Shown here: positions 1-13,789 of the stretch, one piece after another
Layout of the letters: each line of letters begins with the position of its first letter
Numbering within the stretch: the first letter of the stretch is position 1
Assembly: GCA_022316685.1 (NCBI GenBank)
Contig: JAKJHU010000066.1
Coordinates: 1,302,001 to 1,366,000 of the forward strand
Direction: 5' to 3'
DNA: 64,000 nt
Source: Progne subis subis
Taxonomy: Eukaryota; Chordata; Aves; Passeriformes; Hirundinidae
The notes under the pieces: model-generated
Told to the model about the DNA's origin: nothing
The model's input: only the letters and a program-made list of their open reading frames with translations
Database searches by the model: none
Program-made: the position numbers and the translations under genes

Positions 1-796
1 CCACTACACTCTGTGGTTTAAATTCAAGTTAAATTAAATAGTTAAGGACACTAAAAATGCTGTGCTTTAAAATAATAAAAAAGTAACAACAACATTATTA
101 TATTAAAAATAATAATTCTTCATCTAGTGGTCCCTTCCACAGTCACTCTCACATCCTGCTGTTCTTCTCATACATTTACTAATTAGGCTATAGCCCTCTT
201 TTAAATGTAGTCTCTTTTAAATGTTTTACACTCATATAGAAATTAAAAAGTTTGATATCTTAGAAGTGACCACTTCCTAGTGTACAAATACCTACTGTTG
301 CTCGTTTAGCAGTTCTATTTAATTCCTTAATTTCTTACCTCCCACGCTAATGACAACAACTCCAAGGACACAGGTGAGCCAAAAGAAGTGGAGATAAAGG
401 GGAGGTATGGCCAAAAATTGTCATTTCAAAATAACATGGAAAGCAAAGTTATTAACTATCTTTTTTTCAAACAAATGAGCCTTCACAGAACCTATTCAAT
501 CCTAAAAATAGACATTAAGTGGGATTCTATAACTTGTTGGGAATAATGCCTTGGGGATATTTTGCATCATCCATGCTTAACAAGCAAACCCATTAGACAT
601 CTGAGCAAAACATCAGATATTATTTTAACAGCAAGAGTTATCCATCTCATCGGCAGCAGCAATAACTTCTGTTGACATTTTGCCAATTGAAGCTTGCATG
701 TCAGTGGGGTGGGGCGGGGAGATAACTGAAGTCTCTCTGTGACATTAATTGACTGGGTTTTAACACCCATTCAAGGTGATTGCAGGGGGCAAAAAC

Positions 797-870
797 CGCT
801 GCCCAGGTTTGTGAGCGGGAAACGGAGCGCAGCGAGGCGGCGGCTTGCCCAGTGCCACGCGGGAAGCGCG
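797..870. promoter_or_regulatory. CpG cluster, possible small regulatory element
   Basis: Eleven CpG dinucleotides fall within 74 bases (for example AACGGAGCGCAGCGAGGCGG), whereas the surrounding intron has very few. A strong minus-strand splice donor, CAGCG/GTGAGTACC, lies close by at 986/985. CpG retention suggests unmethylated germline DNA, as at promoters or enhancers. This is inference: no transcript is visible, and the cluster is much shorter than a standard CpG island. Confidence 0.35.
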
Positions 871-1697
871 GCATGGCCTGGAATCATGATCCAGAGGGAG
901 GGAGCTGAGCTGTCCGCACTGCACCAAGCCTGAGCTCCTCACGCTCTAATTGATTCCTCTCCTAACACCACTGCGAGGTACTCACCGCTGCTATCTCTCT
1001 GCAGCAGAAAGAAGGAAGGTGGGAAAAAAGGCATAGAGGCTCTGTGTGATGCATCCGGAGTTATTCCACAACTGAAGCCAAGTCTATCAAGCCAAAATCT
1101 TGTAATTTTATCATTGGGTGTAGGTAAGACATTATTTAGCAGGTGTACTCCACAGAAGCAGGGTTACTTTTACAGTATTACTCCCTAGATACACTATTTG
1201 AGACATGACATAAGAACCTGAATCAGTGAGCCAGGGCTGCGGGAGGAACCAAATGCCAGCCAAGCTGTTGTGGCTTTGGGATGTCAGCTAATAACTAATG
1301 CAACCTCATTGTGCATTGGGTGGATTTGCCCAGCATGACCTAAGATGTCAGGACTCAATTCCCAGCATGACACAAGTCTTCCAGTCAGGGTCCCACTGGA
1401 CATGACTCAAGTGTTCTGAAGATGTACTTTCTTCCATCTCCCCAGTTGGGCTTTTTTTTCCAGAAGTCAACAGGAGATTGAGACTTTAAAGGGAGTACTT
1501 TCCCTTCAAATCTAAGAACACACCCTCCTCCTGTATTAGTATTTGGAAAACAGCCAAAGCAAAGCCAAAACATGCTACCTATTAAGTCATCTACGTAAAG
1601 TCTTCCCATGGGAATGACAGAGATGTCCCTCAACCATCTCAAAAGTGAAAGGCAGCAAAGCAGAGGCTTGCTCTTTCTTGAGTGGTCTGCAAAGGTG

Positions 1698-1739
1698 GAT
1701 TTCACATTTCTCCCAGAAAAAGATTTCACATTTCTCCCA
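1698..1739. repeat. 18-bp direct repeat, 24-bp period
   Basis: GATTTCACATTTCTCCCA occurs at 1698-1715 and again at 1722-1739, separated by six bases (GAAAAA). Confidence 0.93.
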
Positions 1740-4700
1740 CATTTCCCACTTTAGGGAGCACTGACTCCTGGGGACATATTCAGGGAATTTTGCCCTTCTC
1801 AGAATCTGTGAAAGCTTGAGAAGAAGTCTTCATTTAAAAAAAAAAAAGACCTTTCCTGCTGCCAAATGAAAATATTCAAGTAGCTCAGTCTGTGGTCACC
1901 ATTTTAGGGTGTTAATGCTCAAGCCTGGTCCACAGGAAACCCCTCCCTTTCTACATAAATACCTCTGATTCCACATTAACTTCTGGGATAATTTTTGGAA
2001 ATTTGTGAAGAAAACAACGGAATCCTCTACCCCGTCCCTCTTCTTCCCCAAAAACTCTGTCTCAACCAAAAAGAAAAACCCTTTTCTTTCAGGCTACCAA
2101 TGACTGTGAAGAAATTTAGTTTAAATCATAGGTTTTTAAAAATATGCAATGGCTTTTGTAATGTAAAACACAAGCTCAGTTCTGGGAGAGGTCAAAGCAA
2201 CCAGGATATAAAATGCTTGTTTTGCAGGAGTTTCATTTTAAGATCTACAATGTTCTGTGCTTGCTTGTTCTCCTCTGTGAACTGTGCTCTGGGAAAACAC
2301 CATGTGATTATGCTCATCAATATCCTCTACCTTTGCCAAGCTGGAATTCAGGAGATAACCCTTTAAAAGGAATGACTAGTGACAGCAACATTTCAGAGAG
2401 GGAAGCAAGCATAGTAAGGGGCTCCTCTGTTTCTTTCACAGTGTTATCTCATCTACACTTATCTTCTTAATTTTTTGCTTTCATTCAGTAGGAGAGAAAC
2501 CAGCTTCAGCCACTCCCCCAGTTTCACATCACAGCTTTTTCTGTTCATTTGCTAAGTGGTTCTTCTGCCTGAATCTTTCTGCTGCATGGAAGGTCACCTT
2601 GATTCAACAACACTCTTGGGCTCCTCTTCTGACAGAAAGTAGAGTCTATTATTTTGTACAAAATTCTAATTCTAGGCTATGGGATTTTTATTTTTTTTTT
2701 TTAATGTAAAGCTTTTTTAAAGTTCTGTTGGAAAGCTCTCCTATTTGCATTACAATGTACCAGCAAGAACATCTTATAGCTAAAACGTGTGATTCAGGTT
2801 AGTCTAAAATAAGCCCCAAAAGCATCAAAATTATAAAATCTATTGAAATTCTACCTTTTAAATTAGAGGAATGGTGGCCATGATAATATGGGGCTGCTGC
2901 CATTTTCACTTTTCACTTAGCAAATGTACAGAGAAATTCTGAGTCCAGAATACATGTCTCTATTTACAATTACCCTCCTCCCCAGAAGGCAGACAGGCAA
3001 ATTCCTCCCTGTTACCAAACACAGACTGAGCCAGATTTCTTCAAAGGTCAGACACGAGCCCCAAACTACTTGTCAACAAGCATGCCTCTAAGTATTGCAG
3101 CAAATAGCCAAAGCACTCAGGTAGAAAAGAGGTTTTGAATGAAGATGTCAAAAATCCTACTCTCCTGACTGAGATCAGCTGGGCTAAGTAGTACAGTTTT
3201 ATTGTTTAACCAGCAGAGCCATAATATTTTACGCCAAATGAGGATATGGCTCATAAATTCTATTTAAGCTCTCCATGAGCTGAAGTTACAGGAATTTTCC
3301 ACGACTATCAAGTATCAGCATCCAAATTCTCAGTGTTATGCCAATAGTCTGCACTGGCGCAAATAATCTGGCTGTGGAGAGAGAATGAAAAAGATCGCTG
3401 GATATTCCATCCATCTCTGAAAAGAGAACCCTACTGCCACAAGTCTTCAGCCACAAGCACATACAAACACACACTGCCGACACGAAAATATGAATCTCTA
3501 GTTGTGTATACATACAGTTACAAACACCAGTAAGAGTCACGTTGAGCAACCATGTTAGCTTTAACCGCCCTTCGTTTGAACTCATTCTCTTTAATCTTTT
3601 AGCATCTCTATAGCTAATTATTCTGCCAGTGCTTTCTTTGGGATAAGGAAAGTGGTTTGTATTCAAACTAAACAAGCACTATACATTTATAATGCTAATC
3701 TTCAGGAATTCTACTGCATTTGAATATTTCTGTCAGTAGGTGTTTTGGAAAGTGAAACAAGCAAAATGGACAACATTAGCAGAAACATATAGTTTTGAAG
3801 AATGATTCAGTTCCAGCTGGCTGTGGTGTTTGGACCAAGCTGTGATTAAGATTTCATTAGTAAAAGGCTAGGAAGAGTAAAGCCAAAATCAACCTGCCTC
3901 CACCCATCTGCAAAGCTCTGAACCAGCATCTGATCCCAAGCATGAACCTTAATGCCTGTGCCCAGAGACTGGGCCCCTGGATTCTCTTGGAAAAAAGCTA
4001 CAACACGCTTCATTTAGTGACTGTAAGCATCAGTATGTGAAAACTTGTCTTCTTTTACTTATTCTTTACCGCTGCTGTACTCAATTAGAAATTTTCTCTG
4101 TCTATGCTCCGTGAGTAACATTTTTATGTGCAACTCACCTAAAGGTCAAAGAAATCTCTTTGCAGGGATGGCTTCAGGTGGAACAGCTGGAAGCCACAGA
4201 GAACTATCAGGAAGGTCCTCTGATAAAACCAACTGAGCTAAAAACTTAGATCATTCATCCTACCTGCTCCAAAGGCAGCATTTAGAGCTACTGGGAAGTC
4301 TTGAACTACTGGTTACTTGGCATATGCTACTTTTTCTGAGAGGCTAATGCGGCCTGAGGGCTGTTGCAGTGTCAGTGAAGCTATAGCAGAGGGCAAGAAA
4401 AGCACAGGGGAAGAGGAATGGGTGCAGAAAAGAAATTTTCCCCACGTCACACCCTCTCTTTTTGGCTCTCATGTCAACCGGGAGGAAGACAAGTAGCAGA
4501 CAATGAGGGCTGTCAGCTATCAGGCCACTTTTAAACTGGGATAAATCCATGTCATTCTTTGCAAAATGAACAGGGTCACAAGAGGCAAGAGACACGCCTG
4601 CCTGAGCAACCCCCAGAGCCCTCCAGACACAAGTGTATAAGCACAGCACTTAGACTAACTGTAGCTCTTAGCAAGATCTTTCTTTTTTGGTTAATCATAT

Positions 4701-5470
4701 ATTTTTGTACAAATAGGCGGATTCTATATTTACCCTGCATAGCAATTTTTTTCACTTCTTAGCAATCGGAGAAATGAGACATGAAAAAATCCAGCAGCTC
4801 ATCTCGAATGACTTAATGCCAATACAGGATTACTGCCTATCCCATATTTTCTAATACTTTCCTACCCCAAATGCCCGTAAGGACTAGGATTTACCTTTGT
4901 ATCCTTTAGAAGATTATTCCAAATGAACAGATACTGGGTGTTTTTTCATGATACTTGATCTAAGCTTTATTTCACCTCTTATGATGGGAAATCCTTGGTT
5001 CTGTGTGCAACCAGAAATAATTCCCATTTGTCACTGGCATTGGGGCAGTACTTGGCCCTGGAGGGAGGAAATAAATGCACCGTCTTCGTGGATGCTGCTG
5101 TGGATGCTGGGTGAGGTGCTCCCACAACAGCACTTATCCTCCTCTGTATTCTCTGCAATATTTGAAATGAATATACTGTATAATAACACAGCACATTTTC
5201 CTCTAAGGTACTGTCAGGAATTTGCCACAAAATAGTATTAGTTGCCGTCTGGTGGATACTTGCTCAAGTGATGGTCTAGAAAACAAACTCCTTTCAATCA
5301 TTTGAGCCATTCACAGCTGAATGGAAATATAAAGGTGTCATATCCCTCACATCACTGCACGAAGCTGCAATCCCTCTGAGTGATCCTGGCAGCAGTAAGT
5401 AACAGAGTGTTGTTTTCATGGTGGAATTAGGAGCTTCACTCATGGAGGTACCAGATTTTCAGTACATAGG

Positions 5471-5571
5471 ATCACAGAATGGTTTGGGTTGGAAGGGACC
5501 TTAAGGCTCATCTCGTTCCAACCCCCCTGCCATGGACAAAGGCACCTTCCACTACACCAGATTGCTCAAAG
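5471..5571 (-). mobile_element. CR1 LINE 3'-end fragment
   Basis: About 100 bp that begins on the plus strand with ATCACAGAATGGTTTGGGTT, then GGAAGGGACCTTAAGG and CTGCCATGGACAAAGGCACC. This is the reverse complement of the avian CR1 3' terminus, so the element lies on the minus strand, the same sense as CELF2. It is heavily 5'-truncated and has no coding capacity. Confidence 0.9.
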
Positions 5572-6538
5572 TTCTTAGTTTAAAACTAATCTTATCCTTT
5601 GATTAGTGTCTTATTTTCCACAATCTAACTTTCTTCAACCCACAATCCTATGTTCTCTATTTTGAAATCAGTGATAAGCCTCTATTCATACTTTCTTAGA
5701 GATCGTTACAGACTTCTAATTATTCCTTTCAGACACGAGTTTCTTTTTTAGTTTCTTTCTCTGCTTTTTCTTCCCTGTGTTTCTCCTTCAGAAGAGAAAA
5801 TTTCCGCTCACTGCAGCTTGTATTGGTTGCAAGTGGGAATGGGTGACTATTCCTAGGATGAACGATTGAGGTAGTGTATTAATTTGATTCCCTGATACAC
5901 TGTAAATTCCATCTGCAAAGAAGTAAAGTTCCTTATTTGAAGCCCTGCTTGCACATCTCCCCCCACTCCCCCCCCACGATGGCAGATAGACCATCTCTGA
6001 GTCACAATGGGGCGAGAGCTGGGACTGACTGCAGACTGCTTTAATGCCACTCTTAATGACAACTTGTGAAGATTAGGAAGTTGTCAGAATCAGATATCAG
6101 CAAAAGCTCCAGCTTGCTTTGTGAAGTCAGTCTGAATTAATTAATGGGTAGCTTTCCTTTGATATCGCTTTGATATTTGGCTGCAGCTGGATAAAAATCA
6201 ACCACAAAGGAAGCTACATTTTGTTTACCACTGCTTAAGACTCTGTTTAGCTCAATGTGATTTTTTTTTTTCTTTTGCAGTTTTTGCTTTTTTAACTTCC
6301 CTGGCACACGGCAATAGATACAGGCTTTTGTTAATAAATGGAGTTATGGTGGCATCTTTTTCAATAACTGTTTTTCTCTGCTCCTGCAGATAGTCAGGCT
6401 ACTGTCTTGTAGCAAAGCCATTACTGATTTCAGCTAAGTTGAAGGAGAAAAGATGGACTGTTCCAAAAGTGAGACAAGTATTAACTTTACCCCTCCGTGA
6501 GTGCTTTTCCTGTTAAAAGGTATTTGATACTTTAATTC

Positions 6539-6846
6539 AGAATCATAGAATCATAAAATCATAGAATAATTGAATCATAAAAAGCTTTGGGTTGGAGGAG
6601 ACCTTAAGGACCACTTAGTTTCAACCTCCTGCCATGGGAAGGGACACCTTCCACTAGATCAGGTCTGTCCAAGCCTTGCTCAACCTGGCCTTGAACACTT
6701 CCAGGGATGGGGCATCTGCAACTTCCTTGGGCAACCTGTGCCAGGGCCTCCCCATCCTCACAGTAAAGAATTCACTTCTTCCTAATGTCTAATCTAAAAC
6801 TACTCTCTTTCAGTTTAAACCCCTTTCCCTGTGTCTTGTCAATAGT
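6539..6846 (-). mobile_element. CR1 LINE 3' fragment (about 310 bp)
   Basis: The plus strand starts with four ATCATARAA-type octamers (the CR1 3' terminal repeat in reverse), then GGGTTGGAGGAGACCTTAAG, CCTGCCATGGGAAGGGACAC, TTGAACACTTCCAGGGATGG and a segment ending CCCTTTCCCTGTGTCTTGTC. This matches the reverse complement of the CR1 3' untranslated end and the last part of ORF2. It is 5'-truncated and diverged. Confidence 0.93.
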
Positions 6847-8374
6847 ATTTGCTCTCTGCTTTAGAGGGTGCTGACCACTTGCTTCACACACTGACAGACT
6901 AAAATGTAAGCTTTGCAACTACATGTCCTCCATGTTTTTCCAGGGTGTGAATTCACATCCCATTCGAGCACCTCTAAAGGTTGTGGATTTCTACCAAGAT
7001 AATCAGATGAACATGTCTGTACCCTAGAATGGTGCTTGCACCCAAATGAATCCTCATGTACTTCTGGCAGCTCTAGTGGCTCTGCTGGCCAGAGGAAGAA
7101 GAGTTTCTCTGCACAGCACAGGGGGAGAGGCAGACAAAAATGTGGCTCTTCCAAACAAGCTGATGAAGATGATAATTTCTTCCAGAGAATGAGCAAACAA
7201 TAAATTATCTCTCTGGATCTGCAAAGAGTGTTTTTAATTAGGTAGAGTGATTGTCCGAAGTGTGTTATTAGAGCAGGAAACTCAATTAGGCCACCCAGTT
7301 TTGCCTGTTTTTTGTATTATTATGGGGCTTTTGAGCAGCACAGTGAAGACAGAACTTCTGCTTTCTCTTATCATGTACAGTGATCCCATCTAGCAGCACA
7401 GTGCACCTGCCCAGTGTGATTCATTACCCGACTGAGATGGGGGAAATCTGGCTGGGGCTACCTCAGATTCCTGCACCACCACAGGAGTGCAGATACACAA
7501 TGAGCCAGTGGCCCTTCAACAGCAATGGGCCACAGAGCAGAGGTGTTTGAAGGAAGCAGCACAGCTCACAGGGATGGACACAACGGCAGGAGGATGCTGA
7601 ACAGACATTCTCTCTGATATAAACATGCCATGAGGTCCGGGCTACTTGGTCATTACATAACTCAGATCCAAGGGTGCCAAACATTGCTATCAAGGCAGGC
7701 AAATGGCATCCAAGGGCACCTCTAATGATGTTGCTTCCTGATGCCTGCAACTCTGTTTATGATTTGCCTCTCTAATTTCACTATTGTAGGAGTAGTCAGA
7801 CAGCTAGGAAGGCTCCCTGAACTAGTTTTTCATTACGAAGACAATTTTAATAGCTCATGTCGTGGTGCTAATGAGGCTGACTGAAGCACCTGTACTTTCT
7901 GTTCCAGATAACAGAAAACAGCTAACACCAGCAGGAGGATAAATAGCTGTTTAAGAGAGTTCCTGGGCTATTATCCTTAGCTAAGCACCCCACCTAAATC
8001 TTGGTGAGCTCTGCAATACCCTGGAGTACTCCAGTGATGGCTTCTCGATTTTCTTCAGAGATTTCTGTTCTGAAGTGCACAGCAAAAGTTTCTCCAAGTC
8101 AGTGATTTTTGTGTACTCAGCTTAAAAGTGATATCCTGGGAACTGATCCTCCACCCTCACTGAGTAAGATGTTCTAAGTTGGACAGAAGGGTCTGGAGGG
8201 ATTTTGCAAAGTGATGACCTCAACTGGTCAGTTATGGAAACCAGAGGTAAATCCCAGTGTCACACCCCAGAATGGTTTGGTCTTTAGGGGATGAGCTGCA
8301 CATTAGTGAATTTTTCTGAGGTCAAGCCATTATTATGTATTACTTACTTTCCATCCCAATACTGCAAAGCTGTG

Positions 8375-8464
8375 CAAAAAACCCCAAAAAACAAAACAAA
8401 ACAAACAAAAAAAACCCCCACAACCTAAAAAACCCAAAAATACCAAAACCAAAACAAACACCCC
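8375..8464. repeat. A/C-rich low-complexity tract
   Basis: About 90 bases composed almost only of A and C, such as CAAAAAACCCCAAAAAAC, ending at CACCCCGG. It is similar in kind to the tract at 38081-38265. Confidence 0.93.
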
Positions 8465-9399
8465 GGCCGCCCCTGAATTATTCCAAGACTTCTCTAAAAA
8501 GATAGTGTACACCTAACTGCTTTTGCAGCTGGGCCAATGTGCTCTTGCTTCCCAGCAGGAAAAGCAACAACCTAATATGGATATTTAGGATCCAAACCAG
8601 CTCACTGATGCCCCTGCCCTGTGCAGCTCTGCACCCTCCTGGCACACCACAGGTCATTGCCCACCCCAAGTAAGGCAGGTCAAGATTTAGCCACCTTCTC
8701 TCAGTGCCTCAGCATTGCACTTCCCTGTTCTTGGAGAGCCTCTTCCAAATGTTTGAAGCTTTTCCAAAGAGCAAAACACTCACTAGAGCATGATATCACA
8801 GTACTTGAGTCACTGCCCTCAGTACCAGGCAACCAAGTGTTGTTCCTTGCTTTCTCTCACTCCCACCAGAATTTGATACTTCCATCCAGCTGGAGCAGAT
8901 TCAAGAGGAGAAATGGTGACCCTAATCTTCCCTAAGTTCAGTGGTGAAGGCTCTGTTAGGTCAATCCAAGTTAAATCCTTTCAATAAACAAGGCAGAGAG
9001 GATATGAACTGCATTCTCCTTGCAGGTCAGAAAGTTATCCTAATGATGAGGCTGTGAATTTGGTGAAGGCAAATTTGACCCTCCATCCCTCAGTGAGAAA
9101 AAGGGACAATATAATTATGAACAAAATGTTTTGCTCTATTTAGAGGTGTTATTTTCACTTGGTCAATATTCCCCTCTCTCTACACCTGCATGACACTCAC
9201 CATTCTCCCTTGCATTAGCAAGTTCAGTTGCTTACAGAGATTTCACTGGGTTCCTAAGTCACTTTTTTCCATTCTATAAATCTGGGGCTGGTACTCCATT
9301 CTGTGTTTCAAAGCAAGGTAGGTGCAAACCCAACTTTTCTACTAAGGTATGTGAATTTAATGCAAACATTTATTTTCACTGAAGTGGCAGAGTCAGTGC

Positions 9400-9402
<3 letters not shown>

Positions 9403-9446
<44 letters not shown>

Positions 9447-9495
9447 GCAGGGGTAGAAGTGGTGTTTTTGGGAAAAAAAAAAAAAAAAAAAAAAA
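9403..9495. repeat. Composite tract: poly(T), G-rich spacer, poly(A)
   Basis: A T-run of about 39 bases (9403-9441) is followed by a 31-base G-rich spacer beginning GAGGGGCAGGGG and then an A-run of about 23 bases (9473-9495). The T and A runs are complementary and could pair as a hairpin. Run lengths at such sites are often unreliable in assemblies. Confidence 0.95.
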
Positions 9496-10238
9496 GAAAA
9501 ATCCCCACATGTCTTCTGAGCTGGGCAAAGTGTATCATTAAGTGGGTTCCTTTGCATTCTAAAGGAAGGAATGGGCCAGATTCACTCTCTCAACATCATT
9601 CAATGTCTTATAGCTCACTTCCTTGGAACAGATGCTTCCTGGGAATTCTCCTCTTTCCCATCTGGTTATTTTTATCATTTAAGCAGTTCTATACTCTTTG
9701 GATCCTTCATTAAACAGCATTTGGCCATACTATATGGGTACTGAATTAATTTAATTTGTCATCATAAATCAATCGCTGCAAAGCCTTAACTAAGTTAATT
9801 GCTCTTTGAATTCCCCTTCTGTTTGTCAAAATCTCTCAGAGTCACTGATATATCATATTCAGGCTATTATTCAAATCATATTGGATGATTACCTTTTTAT
9901 TACAGGTAATTTTTACATAATGTTCATATAGTACTGACAAGCCGTAAGGCTTAAAACAGAGAAGGGAACTGGATATTAAAACACTAGATTTCTCCAGAAA
10001 GGAGAGTGTCAGGGCAGTCATTATAAAGGAGTTCATGATGTAAAGCAAGAACCAGAAATATGTAAGGTTGTTTTGTTTTTTTTCCCTTCTTGTTGGACAA
10101 ATGGTATTTTATCAGAAAATGAATGAGGTTTCATAGTAATTCATCATGGGTGCCTGCATTTTGGACCAGATTCGTTCTGATTATTGTTTTTCATATTCTA
10201 CCCCCTAAATGGACTTTGAGGTTTCCTTACAGCCAGTT

Positions 10239-10277
10239 CACAACCTGTGGGCAAAGTACACAACCTGTGGGCAAAGT
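10239..10277. repeat. 20-bp tandem duplication
   Basis: CACAACCTGTGGGCAAAGTA at 10239-10258 is repeated directly at 10259-10277, differing only at the last base. Confidence 0.95.
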
Positions 10278-10670
10278 TCTCTAAGCAAGTCCTGCTTCCC
10301 TATGATGTAAAAATAATTTAATAAAACCAGTAGTGATTCCTACAATGTAAAAATTAAAAACCGACAACATTTGGCAAAAAAGGAAGCCATGAATGTTTCA
10401 CAAAAACAGTTCCTGCAAACTCCACCTTGTTGTTAAAATATTAAGAGCTTTCTCAAAATGGTATTTCTTCCTTGTTAAACCCTTAATCAAATCAATTCAT
10501 ACAGCCAATGTCCTAATTTCATGCCAGAACTCCAATACAAAAGGTTTGCTGCTACTTGGAATATGTATATCCCACTTGAAATAAGAACCATGTAAACCAT
10601 GATTCTGCTAAAAGCATGGGAGTGCAGAGTGTGGGCTGTTAATTATTTCTGTGATAACCTTAGGTAGGAG

Positions 10671-10691
10671 TATATATATATATATATATAA
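10671..10691. repeat. (TA)n microsatellite
   Basis: About ten TA units. Confidence 0.95.
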
Positions 10692-13487
10692 ATGTACATA
10701 AAGACAACAAATAACCCTTACCATGTCCAATAAACCTAACTTCAAACACAGAACAAAGACTCCAAAGAGTTTTAGGCGTTGATTTTACAAATGGATGCCC
10801 ATTGATTTCTGACTTCAAATAGCTTCTGCATGACATTAAAGGTGCATTTATTAGCTATTTGGCTCCAAGAATCCAACCAACATATAGTGCTCTTGTGTTA
10901 CCTATCTGCACTTAACCCTTGCCAGGAAATCCTGCCAGGTTCACTTGTCAGCAAAACGGAGCACATCCTGTTTTTAAAATAAAGCATGTTACAACTAAAA
11001 CAAAGAACAAATGTCAGCGCCATGAAGGCAGTTAAAGCAGTCCCTGAATACAGCTCTTTGAGGTTTGCCCTCTATACAGAAGGCAATTTTCACTAAGCAG
11101 CAAATTAGAGCATGGGGGAACCAAGATTATTACATCTAAATGAAGGTACAGAATAAATTTAGATGGGTGGAATTTATTGGATTACTCTGTTTAGGGAATA
11201 GAAGTTAAACACCTCTAACGAAGCCATGAGATTCTTAATGAAGATGAGACTAGTTAAGGCCTCAGTTCTACATCGCATCCCAAAGAAGCCCATTTCTAAG
11301 ATCATTATTACATTCAAATTGAGGTTTTCCCTTTTCTCCCTTCTGCCTCTTAAAACAAAATCCAAATGAACACTCCAAGAAAACCTGACTCTAATCTGAA
11401 TAATATAAACCACATCCCTATGAGCTATGAGGGCATCAGCGACCTGCTCTCATGCTATGTTTGAGAAGACACATCTGAAAATTCACGTTGTTCATTTGCA
11501 AGACATAAAAGCTACTCATGATGCCGGCACCAAGCAAAGAGAAGAGAACTGTCCCTGTTCTGTTGATCTGTATCATATATCATAACAATATGCCTGTATT
11601 TCTCAAACACTGTATATCTGCTTCTCTGCCTAGTAGCAATCATACATAACAAGTGATATCTAAATACATATTTTGGGAAAGATAAAAGCTCCGATATATG
11701 ACAAGGAATATGATGACTATCAGAGAGATTATATTAATCATGAATAAAAAGATGATGTTTGATCCTCCTTGTGCAGGAAGTTTTTAAAATTTATTTTAAA
11801 ACATCTTTTAAATGAATTTCTATCCTCAGGAAAATGATTAAAACCAGAAAAGCCTTGAGATGTCAGCTGGTGACATGTTTTTCTTCTTTATCTTTCTTTT
11901 TTGTTGTTGTTGCTGTGAAAAAAAAATCTGAGAGAATACAGCAAAGTGCATCATTAACTTCTTATTAATTTTATAACACAAAGGCAATTCAGTTAAAATA
12001 GTAGTGCTGCAACTTTAAATTACAGAACTAGCTTGGTATTTAATGAGAGATTTAGCACAGCGGGGTTTCTGTTAAATTAAGTTGTGCCTTCACATCACAG
12101 TGGGAAAACAGGTGTATATTGGTTTAGAATTATGGAAATGTTGACTAATTCCAAGGCTTGTAATCAAACAGCAAGGCACCCTGCAATATTTTCTTCCAAG
12201 ATTCTGCATTAATCATTTACGTCTGGTCTTATTTTCTTCATGTCCACTAAAAGGGTGCAGCTCAAAGGAGAAGATCAAGCGCTGGTGTTTTCATGTCTCT
12301 GTTAAGGATGAGGTCCAGGCAAAAATGCAGAGATAGAGACATAGCACTGCAGGCTTTGCTCAAAAACCTACTTAAATTAAACTCAACATGCAGCCTTGGA
12401 AGGGGGATAAATTTCACACTAACCCCCCCACTTTTCTGGCTTCAGTGGTGCTGATCCAAAACTTGCTTACCGAGCTATATGGAGCAAGTCTGCATTTAAG
12501 AAATGGAGAGACTATACCCAGAAATAATCTAGGCTCTATCAATAATGAGCACAGAGCTATTCTCCTCCACACCTCTGCAGCAGTACAGGTTACACCTGAG
12601 TGCAGGTAAAACACAGATGAGTTCCAACAGCCACAGCATCCCTGCAGCCCCCTGCTCCTGCCTCTGCCCGCTTTCCTTTCCTTACGCTAATAAATCACCT
12701 GCCTTTGCCTCGGATTTTCTTCCTGGGCTATTTAAGGATGCCTTATCTGCTGCACGGTGGTATTACAGCGAAAGGGGAAGGCACAGATTCTTGTGTTTCC
12801 AGGAGACACCTTATTACTGAACCTCCTACTGACCATACCTCGCTTACTGGAAGCAAGCTGATACTTGATGCCCAGATGAACCTGATCCAAATTCATCCCT
12901 TGTTGTAGCTCTGACAGAAGATTGCCTCCATTTGCTCTGAGACTATTTCACACATGGAACTACCCACTACTGATTCCTGCTTGTTTGGGAAAAGCTGCTT
13001 AGCAGGCAAGAGGAACAATAAAGAAATTGCTAAAATTCATGTAAGGAGAGCCCTGCTAACGTGAGACGTTTCCAGCACGTGTGCCACAACTTTAAAGTGT
13101 GCTTAAATGAAGTTATTTTGGGAATACACAGATGCAGCATAACAGTATCCCCATATATGCTGAATGTCAGCATACTGCATGTGCAAAGTATAGAATCTGT
13201 TATATAATATAAGCTGAATCATTCTGAAAGACAAGTAGTAGAAATGTATTCAAGTTGCTTCTCTTTTTTAGAGGCTTCCCTTTAAAAAAGTAGGTACAGT
13301 TTATAGTAAAATCTAAATGTCTCTGGCCGTATCAGGAGCATTTTTAAAGTCAAGGCCCCAGAATCATGGGAATGCAATTTCCACATTTCCTTAAAAGAAA
13401 ACTTCGTAACCTCACAGTCAGGACAGGAGAAAAACTGTTTGGAAAGATAAATTTTAAATTACAAAGAGCTGGAGAGGGCTTTAGGGG

Positions 13488-13528
<41 letters not shown>
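13488..13528. repeat. Poly(A) run, 41 bases
   Basis: Uninterrupted A-run preceded by GGGG and followed by TTGGAACC. It lies about 260 bases before the CR1 fragment at 13790 and is not its tail, because CR1 ends in octamers rather than poly(A). Confidence 0.97.
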
Positions 13529-13531
<3 letters not shown>

Positions 13532-13789
13532 GAACCTTATTTTAAAACCATCAAAAGGTACACTAGAGTCTTTAACTGCTGCCTGCTCATTAGCTGTGCA
13601 GAAGTCGGGGAGAAAATGATGCCCTGCTCAAGTGAGTTGCAATGCAGAGCTGAGCCAGCTTTGCTACAGTGTGTGGGGAGGTCAGAGAGGGAATCTGCCC
13701 CACTGAGTCACCCACTGGGATAAATAAGATCTCTCAAAACACAGCAAGCAGCTTGAGGGACTCATGGAAGAACAGAAAAAAACAAAAGC

